Source: Brevibacillus fluminis
GTDB lineage: Bacteria > Bacillota > Bacilli > Brevibacillales > Brevibacillaceae
Direction of reading: 5' to 3'
Assembly: GCF_003710825.1 (NCBI RefSeq)
Contig: NZ_RHHQ01000027.1
Coordinates: 1 to 64,000 of the forward strand
Length of the DNA: 64,000 nucleotides
Under the pieces are notes generated by a model. That model was given only the letters and a program-made list of their open reading frames with translations, made no database searches and had not been told where the DNA came from. Shown piece by piece: positions 34,820 to 42,545 of this stretch (its first letter is position 1; the number at the start of each line of letters is the position of its first letter). The translations under genes were made by a program, and so were the position numbers.

Positions 34820-35998
34820 TTAGACTTGGTAGGGTTGGTCTTTATTAAGGATAGAGTAGATGTGATGGAGAAGCTTGTTGGCGCAAGCGATCACAACCAC
34901 CTTGTAGGACTTGCCCTCTTTTCTTTTCTTATCGTAGTAATGCTTTATTCTGCTATTTATACCGCGCCGAAGTCCACATTGAACCGCTAAATATAGAGCT
35001 CTTCGAAGTCTTTTTGATCCTCGTTTCATTATCCGGTTACTAGTAGCTGTAAACTTACCCGAACTGTAGACACCAGTATCAAGACCTGCGTAGGCAACAA
35101 GTTGCTTAGCACTCGTAAATTGACGAGCATCCCCGATCTCCGCTATGATCGTCGCCGCAAGTTTGTCACCTATTCCTGGAATGGTCTTCAGTAGTTCTAC
35201 CTCCGGTAATGTCGCCGAGATTTCCTCCATGTGCTTTTCCAACCTACTTAATTGGTTTTGAAACTCAAGTAAGAGGGATACCATCTCTTCCAGGGCTAAG
35301 CTTTGCGATTTGCTTCTTTTTGTGTTGGACCATTCAAGCATTGCTTGTCTCAACTGATCGGTCTTCTCTTCGATCCATTCTTTCGAATGAGATTTCCCGG
35401 CTTGTTCCTGAATGATCGCTTCTATCTCTTCCGCTCTGTCGCTCAGACAACACTTCAGAACCTTAAGCGCCGTAGTGGAAAAAGAGTTGCTAAATACCTT
35501 CTCAAACGCGGGAAATACCTGATCCAGTAGGGCTCTCGAATTTAGCTTTGCCTGAACATACATCGAGGTTATAAATTCATGTTGTCTCGTCACATGTTGC
35601 AGCTCGGTATACAATTCATCCCAAGTACGATGTGGCGTAACATCGCCCCGATAATACATGTCGGCTAAGTGCCATGCATCTGCCGCGTCTGTTTTTACTT
35701 TTCGCAGTTGCGTGCTCCTCGCGCGTTTAGATTGAAGAGGATTTATAACAAAATGTTTGTACTCCCCACGCATAAGATAGGCGACCACCCCTCTATGGTA
35801 ATGGCCGGTAGCTTCCAAAATAACGACTGGTTCCATTCCCGAAAGTACTTTCAATTCATCAAGTAATTCTCCCAATCGTTCAAAACCGCTCTCCTCGTGC
35901 GAAATGCTCTCCAACTTCCCGTAGGGTTCATTTCTTCCTACAAAACCCTGAACGATGCTAGATCCTTTTGATACATCTACTCCTACGACTGGTTCCAT
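34820..35998 (-). CDS. IS110-family transposase
   Basis: About 392 residues from MEPVVGVDVSKGS (GGGAG 6 bases upstream; a GTG 15 bases earlier is possible). N-terminal RuvC-like DEDD domain: GVDVSK (Asp), ILEATGHYH (Glu) and KTDAADAWHLA (Asp-Asp). Coiled middle part, then the C-terminal transposase-20 domain with TIPGIGDKLAATIIAEIGDARQF, LVAYAGLDTGVYSSG and RIMKRGSKRLRRALY, which carries the catalytic Ser in this family. Full length, no frameshift, so probably active. IS110 recombinases are guided by a structured RNA coded in the element. Confidence 0.95.
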   Translation of the reverse strand: MEPVVGVDVSKGSSIVQGFVGRNEPYGKLESISHEESGFERLGELLDELKVLSGMEPVVILEATGHYHRGVVAYLMRGEYKHFVINPLQSKRARSTQLRKVKTDAADAWHLADMYYRGDVTPHRTWDELYTELQHVTRQHEFITSMYVQAKLNSRALLDQVFPAFEKVFSNSFSTTALKVLKCCLSDRAEEIEAIIQEQAGKSHSKEWIEEKTDQLRQAMLEWSNTKRSKSQSLALEEMVSLLLEFQNQLSRLEKHMEEISATLPEVELLKTIPGIGDKLAATIIAEIGDARQFTSAKQLVAYAGLDTGVYSSGKFTATSNRIMKRGSKRLRRALYLAVQCGLRRGINSRIKHYYDKKRKEGKSYKVVVIACANKLLHHIYSILNKDQPYQV

Positions 35999-36013
35999 AA
36001 CACTCTCCCTCAC

Positions 36014-36170
36014 TCAAAATATTGCCGGCACTCCCACGATGGTTCCAAAGCCATAGCTTCGCTTGTGATGCGAGATCCCTGTCTCAACCAGCCCAAACAT
36101 GGTCATTGGGGGCAGTGGGAGAACTGTTTTCACTACGGGGTTGACCCCAATAAAGTATACGTTCTCCCGG
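36014..36170 (-). ncRNA. Candidate IS110 bridge/seek RNA
   Basis: The segment between the transposase start and the next repeats is GC-richer than its surroundings and can form several short stems, including GGGGTCAACCCC and TCCCACTGCCCCCAATG with GTGGGAG further on. In IS110-group elements the recombination-guiding RNA is encoded upstream of the transposase in exactly this position. The assignment is by position and structure, not by alignment. Confidence 0.45.
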
Positions 36171-36238
36171 CTACCGCCATCTTATAGTGCCTAAGAAAAA
36201 AGGCCAACCAGAAATCACTTGCTGACCTGATAATACGA

Positions 36239-36501
36239 AATAAAGTATTAGACCGGAACCCCTTATGGTGCAAGGATTTCCGGTCTTCTATATCGCTAGA
36301 TATTTGAAAATTAGTTTTAGACTCAACGTCAAAATGAAGCAATTCACGGATCTAAACTGAATAATAAAGTTTTAGACTGACATTGTTTATTTAATCAGTT
36401 TCTTGCGGTGCTAAATCAGCTGACTTCGTAAAATTAGTTTTAGACTAACCTTGTTAAAAGAGCTAGAGGCAGTCCAGGACACGATAATAAAGTCCTAGAC
36501 T
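36239..36501 (+). repeat. Left-type end repeats of a third Tn7-like family
   Basis: Five sites: AATAAAGTATTAGACC (36239), AATTAGTTTTAGACT (36309), AATAAAGTTTTAGACT (36363), AATTAGTTTTAGACT (36432), AATAAAGTCCTAGACT (36486). Spacing alternates 70-54-69-54, so a unit of about 123 bases is repeated. The inverse repeats at 36993-37050 are the matching right end. Several AATAAAG sites sit inside imperfect hairpins. Confidence 0.7.
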
Positions 36502-36535
36502 GCCTCTGTTTTATTGACCTAACGATCCCGTTAGG

Positions 36536-36903
36536 TTAATCCTCTGGATTTTCCCAATCATGGTCTAAAACAAACTTCCCCGATTTATCTCTTATAAAAG
36601 CAGTACCAGGTGGAGCATCAAGATATTGAATAATTTCCGAATCATAATTACATATCGTGTTGACCTGGTAAACCGCATGATTCTCTGGGTTATTCATGTA
36701 TTCATCATCCTCATCTCCCGCAATAAAGCGCCAACCACTATCAGTGGTATTATTTTGGTAAGGTTTTTCTCTATACATGAATCCAACTTTACAACCATCA
36801 ACTGTAATCCTGTCGGTAGCAATACAGCCCTCATTATAATCAATCAATTTTCGTATCTTATTTCCAGAAATTTTATATTTTTCTTTTTTTCAAACCCAAA
36901 CAT
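36536..36903 (-). CDS. DUF2185-domain protein (possible immunity type), frameshift in poly-A near start
   Basis: The in-frame part from 36847 encodes 103 residues: CIATDRITVDGCKVGFMYREKPY, SGWRFIAGDEDDEYMNNPENHAVYQVNTICNYD, IIQYLDAPPGTAFIRD, the DUF2185 domain. Upstream, GAGGAGGAGC precedes an ATG (36903) whose frame reads MFGFEKK and then runs into a stretch of seven A (36884-36890 region). With eight A it would join the downstream frame as KYKISGNKIRKLIDYNEG. So either the gene is broken by slippage at the A-run, or expression depends on slippage. DUF2185 proteins are often found beside polymorphic toxins; no toxin is present here. Confidence 0.75.
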
Positions 36904-36992
36904 TCATGCTCCTCCTCTTTTGGGACATGGTTCCAATCCTAGTAATTCGTGAGTTGTTCATACTATCCTGCCAGCTATTTTAACGAGGCCCC

Positions 36993-37059
36993 AGTCTAGA
37001 ACTTTATTATCCAGTCCAATACTTTATTAATCAGTCTAAAACTTTATTATCTCTGTACA
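36993..37059 (-). repeat. Right-type end of the third Tn7-like family
   Basis: AGTCTAGAACTTTATTAT (36993), AGTCCAATACTTTATTAA (37013), AGTCTAAAACTTTATTAT (37033): exact 20-base spacing, followed by CTCTGTACA. The terminal TGTACAGAGATAATAAAG on the opposite strand has the TGT start expected for a Tn7-like end. Confidence 0.75.
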
Positions 37060-37068
37060 CCTGCCATT

Positions 37069-37204
37069 ATGAAAGAATACATTGATCGGGTGTGGAACTA
37101 TGGTTTTGCATATGGCCCGACCAAATTGCCTCTGTACAACTGGCTCCAAAAACGAAGCAGCGGATCGAGCATCTGGATGCTAACATCCCGCCTATCGTTA
37201 TGAA
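37069..37204 (+). pseudogene. Fragment of a flavodoxin-fold NAD(P)H oxidoreductase
   Basis: MKEYIDRVWNYGFAYGPTKLPL matches the KGYIDRVFSxGFAYG signature of this family (compare 25854-26444). The rest is out of frame. Further on, unrelated short reads (YRYEMLGYITKVYDGHSHLTY; FTSNKDGVDIEVYSFDII, to 37345) appear to be pieces of another gene that I cannot name. Confidence 0.55.
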
Positions 37205-37327
37205 ATGCTTGGTTATATCACGAAAGTTTATGACGGGCATTCGCACCTAACCTATTAACTAACTGTGCGGTTTACCTCCAACAAGGATGGAGTGGACATT
37301 GAAGTCTACTCTTTTGACATCATAAAA

Positions 37328-37374
37328 AACTCCCAACCTCTCTAAGACTACGTGTAGTTTAGAGGTTGAGAGTT
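37328..37374. terminator. Hairpin terminator
   Basis: AACTCCCAACCTCT/AGAGGTTGAGAGTT stem with A-run to the left (37323-37329). It would end the leftward TolC-like transcript and the rightward remnant. Confidence 0.7.
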
Positions 37375-37450
37375 TACACACAATATTTTACAGATTCGCA
37401 AAATGAATGTATAAAGCCTTGCTTACTTTATGAAATAGAAAGTTCATTGC

Positions 37451-38515
37451 TTAATACAATTTTGATACGATAAGGTTATATTCATTCATGCCTTTTCTTA
37501 GTTGGAATTCCAAATTTGTCAAAGTATTTTCTGCCGACAGTACATCATTCATCGGCACTTCTCTGTCCATGTATAATTTCTTGAGATGAATATAATACTT
37601 CTCTGAAGTTGCAACGGATTCTTTATATTTAGCTATGACTTCTTTTAACTCCACGTATTTTCTGTATTCAATCACGATGTCATTTCTTACTTTTTTTCTT
37701 ATTTTCTCCAAATATAGTTGCCCAATTTTTTCATTGTTCACACTTATCCTTCCTTGATTGGTAGACAGAGCAGAGTATTTATCATGAATATCACGGATTT
37801 TTTTTAGATATTCGTTTGTAATTTTCTGCGTAACATATTCATCCGTATGATCTAACGTATTCCTGATAAATTCTTCAAGGGTAACCGGAAGTTTCGCATC
37901 CTCTGGTAAATCTCCAGTCAACGTCCATTCATTGTCAACTTCTGCCCCAATAAGGGTGTTAAACAAAGTAATACTATTCGAATATTCCATCAATAAAACT
38001 TGCTTGCTTGCCTCTTGCTGCGCGATTTGATTTTCCACTTGAAGCTGGTCCTCACGTTTCCCTAAACGGCTAGAAAGTTCTTTTAAATCCGTAAGCCTGT
38101 TTTCGCTTTCTTCGGCGATCTCCAATTTTTTGGCTGAATTCCAGAGCTCATAATAGCGTTTTGCAACTTCTTCTTTTTTTGAAGAGATTACCTTATTAAT
38201 CATTTGAGTTTGTTGTTGCTCTGTCATAGGAGCAGCACTCTTTGGTCCCGATTTGGCTAGAGCCATATTTAATGATTCCACATTTTCTTCTTTTATTAAC
38301 CGAGAATTCCAAACTGCAAGTTGATTTTTTAAGGCTACATTTGATCCATTAAGCTTTTCAATTTTTACATCCTCACTGTTTGCTATTGCCATTTCTTGTG
38401 CTTTCCTAACAGTCAGTAACTCTGGCTCAGGTTTGGCCAAAGCAATTCCTTTTGCTTGACTACAAACAAGCATTACGGTCATGATTGAAGCTATCAAGGC
38501 TGTTTTCTTTTTCAA
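37451..38515 (-). CDS. TolC-family protein in island cargo
   Basis: 354 residues with a signal peptide (KKKTALIASIMTVMLVCSQAKGIALAKPE) and an OEP/TolC-type pair of long coiled coils (LGKREDQLQVENQIAQQEASKQVLLMEYSNSITLFNTLIGAEVDNEWTL; DIVIEYRKYVELKEVIAKYKES). It is a paralogue of the host protein at 11657-12847: both contain VDxxWTL and KYSALST(N/Y)QG. It has its own promoter region containing a copy of the TetR operator found 10 kb away, so it belongs to that regulon. Function in a single-membrane cell is unknown. Confidence 0.8.
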   Translation of the reverse strand: MKKKTALIASIMTVMLVCSQAKGIALAKPEPELLTVRKAQEMAIANSEDVKIEKLNGSNVALKNQLAVWNSRLIKEENVESLNMALAKSGPKSAAPMTEQQQTQMINKVISSKKEEVAKRYYELWNSAKKLEIAEESENRLTDLKELSSRLGKREDQLQVENQIAQQEASKQVLLMEYSNSITLFNTLIGAEVDNEWTLTGDLPEDAKLPVTLEEFIRNTLDHTDEYVTQKITNEYLKKIRDIHDKYSALSTNQGRISVNNEKIGQLYLEKIRKKVRNDIVIEYRKYVELKEVIAKYKESVATSEKYYIHLKKLYMDREVPMNDVLSAENTLTNLEFQLRKGMNEYNLIVSKLY

Positions 38516-38591
38516 GAATAATCACCTCTTCACAAGATTTGACCACTTCCTTACCTCAATAACGATATAGTTTCTCGAACATACCACCCCC

Positions 38592-38614
38592 TTTCATCGA
38601 ACGATCGATAAATT
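38592..38614. promoter_or_regulatory. TetR operator before the TolC-like gene
   Basis: TTTCATCGAACGATCGATAA; the reverse strand contains ATCGATCGTTCGATG, matching the ATCGTTCGATAA core at 48668-48679 upstream of tetR. Confidence 0.65.
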
Positions 38615-38634
38615 CCATATAAACCCAAAACTCT

Positions 38635-40089
38635 TTAATGCCAACTAATCTCCCTTCTGCTAAATTCTATAGCCTGGCCAGAAGGCTCAAAGTCAACACA
38701 AACAGCTGATATTTCACCTTTACTAGTTGTCTTAAAAAATACTGTTATTGGATTGCCAGAGTGGGTTATTTCGAAACTTTCACAATTATTGCGTTTCAAT
38801 TCTGACCTTACGCCTTTAAAACTCATTATTAACCTATCCTTACAGCTTTCAATCTCCAATGTACCATAGCCCTTATTTTCATATTGTCCTACATAGTCCT
38901 CCAGATGCCGTGATGAATTGGTTTCAAGCTCTCGCTTTTCTTCTAGAGGCTTATTATGATTACTCTTATTGGCATGCATTACTTTTTTCCTTGCTAGATA
39001 TCGGGCTGGCCAGTCAGTTTCAGGGTATCCGAGAATCAAATCATAAATCATATCCGCCATGGCGATATGCAGTGATGTGTTTTCTAGATTTGATAATAGA
39101 ACGATCCCAAGTTTTTCATTTGGCATAATCGTCTGGAATGAGGAAAAGCCATCAATACCCCCTGAGTGTTGAAAACAAAGGTGTCCACGGTAAGGTTGCA
39201 GTACCCAACCGAAGCAGTATGCAGACAAGGGCATTTCTCTAAATGCGTTTTCCAGAGGTGTTGGGATTAACGTCCTGGGTTTATGAATCTCTTTCATGAT
39301 TTGTTCGGAAACCAACCTTCTTCCCATGTATTCCCCTTTTCCAATCGTAAAGGAAAGCCATTTTGCCATATCTTGCACCGATGAATGGACTGATCCGGCA
39401 CCAACTGCATGATCATTATTTGCATAGCTGATCTGTTCGATTTGACCATCTATTTCTTTATATGGCAGAGCCTTATTTTCATCCTGAATAAGATCTGCCA
39501 AAACAGCTGATGTGTGATCCATTCCTAAAGGCTCAAATACACGTTTTTTGATAAAAGTCGCCCAAGGCATTCCTGTTACACGCTCGATTATATAACTCGC
39601 TGCAATATACATGAAATTATTGTATTCATACATCGTTCGAAACCCTTTATTCGGTTTTAGATGAGCTATACATTCAACAAGCTCTTTTGTCGTCTTTCGA
39701 ATGATCGGCCTTTCAATCAGAGCGGCATCATGGCATGGAACCCCTGTTCTGTGAGATAACATATCTTCTAACGTGACATTCCACGTAGCATATGGATCAT
39801 ACATGTTAAACTCGGGGACATAATTTACTACCGGTATATTCCAATCAATTTTACCCTCATCTTTTAATAGGCCAAGGCATAAAGCCGTCATCGATTTGGA
39901 AAGTGATGCGATTGGATAGCGTGTCTGAGGGTCTGGAGGTAATCTGCGATGTAAATTCCTGAAGCCGAAGCAGCCTTGGTAGATGATGTTCTCCTCTTTG
40001 ACCACAGCTAAACTTAAACTAGGCACATGATATTTAGTAAGCTCTTTATGAATGAATGGTTCTATTCCAAGAAGGCGGTTATCCATCAT
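38635..40089 (-). CDS. Beta-lactamase-fold serine hydrolase A
   Basis: About 484 residues from the first ATG of MMDNRLLG (AAAGGG upstream). Class-C-beta-lactamase fold: PIASLSKSMTALCL (S-x-x-K), YEYNNFMYIA (Y-x-N) and HSGGIDGF (H-x-G), then a C-terminal lipocalin-like beta domain (about 400-480). No signal peptide, so cytoplasmic. The family includes D-aminopeptidases, amidases and esterases. It overlaps the M28 gene by a few bases and is the last gene of the catabolic set. Only distantly similar to the second hydrolase of the set (43918). Confidence 0.87.
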   Translation of the reverse strand: MMDNRLLGIEPFIHKELTKYHVPSLSLAVVKEENIIYQGCFGFRNLHRRLPPDPQTRYPIASLSKSMTALCLGLLKDEGKIDWNIPVVNYVPEFNMYDPYATWNVTLEDMLSHRTGVPCHDAALIERPIIRKTTKELVECIAHLKPNKGFRTMYEYNNFMYIAASYIIERVTGMPWATFIKKRVFEPLGMDHTSAVLADLIQDENKALPYKEIDGQIEQISYANNDHAVGAGSVHSSVQDMAKWLSFTIGKGEYMGRRLVSEQIMKEIHKPRTLIPTPLENAFREMPLSAYCFGWVLQPYRGHLCFQHSGGIDGFSSFQTIMPNEKLGIVLLSNLENTSLHIAMADMIYDLILGYPETDWPARYLARKKVMHANKSNHNKPLEEKRELETNSSRHLEDYVGQYENKGYGTLEIESCKDRLIMSFKGVRSELKRNNCESFEITHSGNPITVFFKTTSKGEISAVCVDFEPSGQAIEFSRREISWH

Positions 40090-40100
40090 AGATTTCCCTT

Positions 40101-41267
40101 TCACCGTTCTAAACCGAATAATTGGGAAATGGCAAACTCCGCTGACAAAACAACCTTTTCAAAAAAGTCAAAATCGAGCTTGTCGATTGTGTCGGCGGGT
40201 GTATGTTCAAAAAAGTAACGCATTTCACCACCTGTGTCCGTTAAAAATAAAGCTGGTATGCCCTGCTTCCAGAAAGCTGCATGGTCGGATAGTAAAAGGT
40301 ATGGTGCTGCATAAGCTGTTTCCTCATAGTTGAAAGGAGCATTAACAAAAGCATAGGGCAACTCAACCTTTTTAGCTCCATGTAGATAAGACTGAGAAAG
40401 CAGATTCGAGCCGGGACTGCCAATCGCCACAATAAAGTTGCCTGACTCTTTTTCCATGTCAATGTTAAAGGTTTCGACTCCGGACATCATTTCAGGGGGC
40501 ATCGGGTGCGAGTGTGGCCTGCTTGAAGCATACGCTACCGGATCGAAGTTAATAATCCCCAGGCATTCTGTAAGCTCGTCACGATGCCTTTCCACCCATC
40601 TGCTGGAACCGTTGAGAGCACGTTCTCCATAACCCATGGGGTCTTTGTATTTTATGCATTCCGATAGGCAAACCTCATAAAATCTGCGCATCTGTGGTGA
40701 AATTTGCTCTTTGACAGATTCGTAAGCTGTTTTAAACTTCTCACCGAAGGAAACGGCCTTCTTCCTTGCATTGGCAAAAGCCTCCTGAAAAAGTCTGCTG
40801 TCATTTTGATAGGCTAAAGTAGTATAAAACCCTTTACTGTCCTTTACTCCCATTGTTTGGGATGTATTTATGAGGATATCATCAAAAACGGGATTCCCTT
40901 CCTCCAATGAGAAAAATAGCAATCGAAGGTTAACCTTACCCCGATGTTTTGCAAAAATCTCTGCAAGGCAGAGCAACGCCGCTACCGCTGAGCCATTGTC
41001 ATTCGCTCCCGGCGAGTTGTAGACCGTGTCATAATGGCTGCCGAGCAAAAGTACGGGGCCATGTTCGTCAGTACCGATCCGGGCGTCGATATTGTAAAAA
41101 GGCTTGTCAAAGCCATCTATAGTAAACTCCTCGCAATTTACTTCATCACACAAGTTGTCAAGCTGGGCGAGGATATAGTCCCTTGCACGAGTAAGCCCAT
41201 CGTAATTTGTTATTGGGTGCTTGACCCCCTGGATATTGAGTACATGCTCATATAGTTTGTTCTTCAT
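40101..41267 (-). CDS. M28-family aminopeptidase
   Basis: About 388 residues (MKNKLYEHVLNIQG; GGGGG 9 bases upstream). Di-zinc site residues are visible: LLGSHYDTV (His, Asp), GANDNGSAVAALLCLAEI (bridging Asp), FFSLEEGNP (Glu-Glu), NFDPVAY (Asp) and the C-terminal FEHTPADTIDKLDF (His). No signal peptide. Cleaves N-terminal residues from small peptides or deacylates N-acyl amino acids. Overlaps the preceding M29 gene by 20 bases. Confidence 0.87.
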   Translation of the reverse strand: MKNKLYEHVLNIQGVKHPITNYDGLTRARDYILAQLDNLCDEVNCEEFTIDGFDKPFYNIDARIGTDEHGPVLLLGSHYDTVYNSPGANDNGSAVAALLCLAEIFAKHRGKVNLRLLFFSLEEGNPVFDDILINTSQTMGVKDSKGFYTTLAYQNDSRLFQEAFANARKKAVSFGEKFKTAYESVKEQISPQMRRFYEVCLSECIKYKDPMGYGERALNGSSRWVERHRDELTECLGIINFDPVAYASSRPHSHPMPPEMMSGVETFNIDMEKESGNFIVAIGSPGSNLLSQSYLHGAKKVELPYAFVNAPFNYEETAYAAPYLLLSDHAAFWKQGIPALFLTDTGGEMRYFFEHTPADTIDKLDFDFFEKVVLSAEFAISQLFGLER

Positions 41268-42519
41268 TGCATACTTCCCCCTCATCATATTGATAAACCC
41301 ATTGCCCCTGATCGATTATGCGTGTGAGTTCCCCATGTTTGACACCCGATATCACCATATTGCATGAATCGTACATAAAATCCATGTGCAGGGGGGAAAG
41401 ATTGCCGCCATGAGCCAAAAACTCCTCGTCGGTCATTTCCTCACCGCCTTTTATATTGCTTCGATAGCCAGAGCCGAAGGCAAAATGGCAGGAAGCATTT
41501 TCGTCATAAACAGGTTCGTAAAAATATACACCTTGGTCCTTTACTCCCGAATTGGAAACCAGTGCAAATTCCCCAAGATTTTTGGCACCTGGCATTGAAC
41601 TCAGCCAATCTACGAACTCGGCAGCAAAGTCTTCATCGGGACTTTCAACCTTTGTCAACTCTCCATTATGGAAAAACAGAGTATGCTCATCCACTGTTCG
41701 GTTAATGAAATAAGTCCGGTGCCGGTTGGTTAATCGGCCGTTAACCCCGTCCCGTTTGGGTATGGTATAAACCTCCTCTGTGGGAATATTGGGGATAAAA
41801 TCGCGCCCGTTTGGTCGGGAATGAGTACCGCCCTGCCAGAGGTGATTGACTGGCAACTCAATCTCCAGCCAAGTATCTGGGCCGCTCACAACGATCTTCT
41901 CAAAACCTGCCAGGTCAAGAGCCTGTTTCCGTTTATTCAGTATCGACATTCGGTCGTTCCAGAACTGAACGGGGTTTTCCCGGTCTAGATAAATAGCACG
42001 GCTCATTTTGTCCCACAACCGTTTTATCCGTACTTCCTCCATTTCATCAGGAAAAACAAGACTAGCCCATTCGGAATTAGGCAGTGCTCCTAAACAATAG
42101 GCAACCTTGTTACCCTGGACATAATAAAATATCCTGCCGAAGTCTTGCCGGTAATACTGGTTGCGAAGCTTTAACTGTTCAGGTGAGAGCTGGGAGAATA
42201 TCCCGAAGCGGGTAGAGCGCAATACTAAAAGCCTGGCATCGTTTTGAATTTTTTTTTCGATTTCATCGAATTGCTCGTCAAATAACCATCTATACTTGTC
42301 GGTTCTGCCGGAAAGATAGTGGTCTCTTTCTTTTTCTTGATCCTCATAAAAAATATTGACTGCTTTTGCCCCTGCATCCTGAGCAGTCCAACGCAAAAGC
42401 TCCCCAAAACTTTTGTAATATTCAGGTAATATAACAACCAGTTCGTCACCTTTTTTAATCTTTAACGCAGCATTTACCAATACATCGGCATACTGACCGC
42501 TATAACGCAGGTCATCCAT
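41248..42519 (-). CDS. M29-family aminopeptidase (AmpS/PepS type)
   Basis: 423 residues. N-terminal domain with the AmpS-like VLVNAALKIKKGDELVVILPEYY; C-terminal metal ligands FIPNIPTEEVYTIP (Glu), NLGEFALVSNSG (Glu), ENASCHFAFGSGY (His) and LHMDFMYDS (His, Asp). A cobalt/zinc-dependent cytoplasmic aminopeptidase of broad specificity. Fifth gene in transcription order, 26 bases after the transporter gene. Two unrelated aminopeptidase families side by side support a peptide-degrading role of the cluster. Confidence 0.87.
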   Translation of the reverse strand: MDDLRYSGQYADVLVNAALKIKKGDELVVILPEYYKSFGELLRWTAQDAGAKAVNIFYEDQEKERDHYLSGRTDKYRWLFDEQFDEIEKKIQNDARLLVLRSTRFGIFSQLSPEQLKLRNQYYRQDFGRIFYYVQGNKVAYCLGALPNSEWASLVFPDEMEEVRIKRLWDKMSRAIYLDRENPVQFWNDRMSILNKRKQALDLAGFEKIVVSGPDTWLEIELPVNHLWQGGTHSRPNGRDFIPNIPTEEVYTIPKRDGVNGRLTNRHRTYFINRTVDEHTLFFHNGELTKVESPDEDFAAEFVDWLSSMPGAKNLGEFALVSNSGVKDQGVYFYEPVYDENASCHFAFGSGYRSNIKGGEEMTDEEFLAHGGNLSPLHMDFMYDSCNMVISGVKHGELTRIIDQGQWVYQYDEGEVCNEEQTI

Positions 42520-42545
42520 GTTACTTCCTCCTTTTAATTATCCGA

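Larger units (their letters stand above)
34800..36170 (-). mobile_element. IS110-family insertion sequence (approximate limits)
   Basis: Transposase gene plus a structured 150-base non-coding segment upstream of it. IS110 elements lack terminal inverted repeats and give little or no target duplication, so the exact limits cannot be read from one copy. A hairpin (ATAATCCTTCA/TGAAGGATTAT) lies at 34780-34806 near the 3' side of the gene. Confidence 0.75.

Noticed and set aside
34800..36170. Inverted terminal repeats for the IS element
   Set aside because: None found, which is normal for IS110; exact ends are therefore left approximate.
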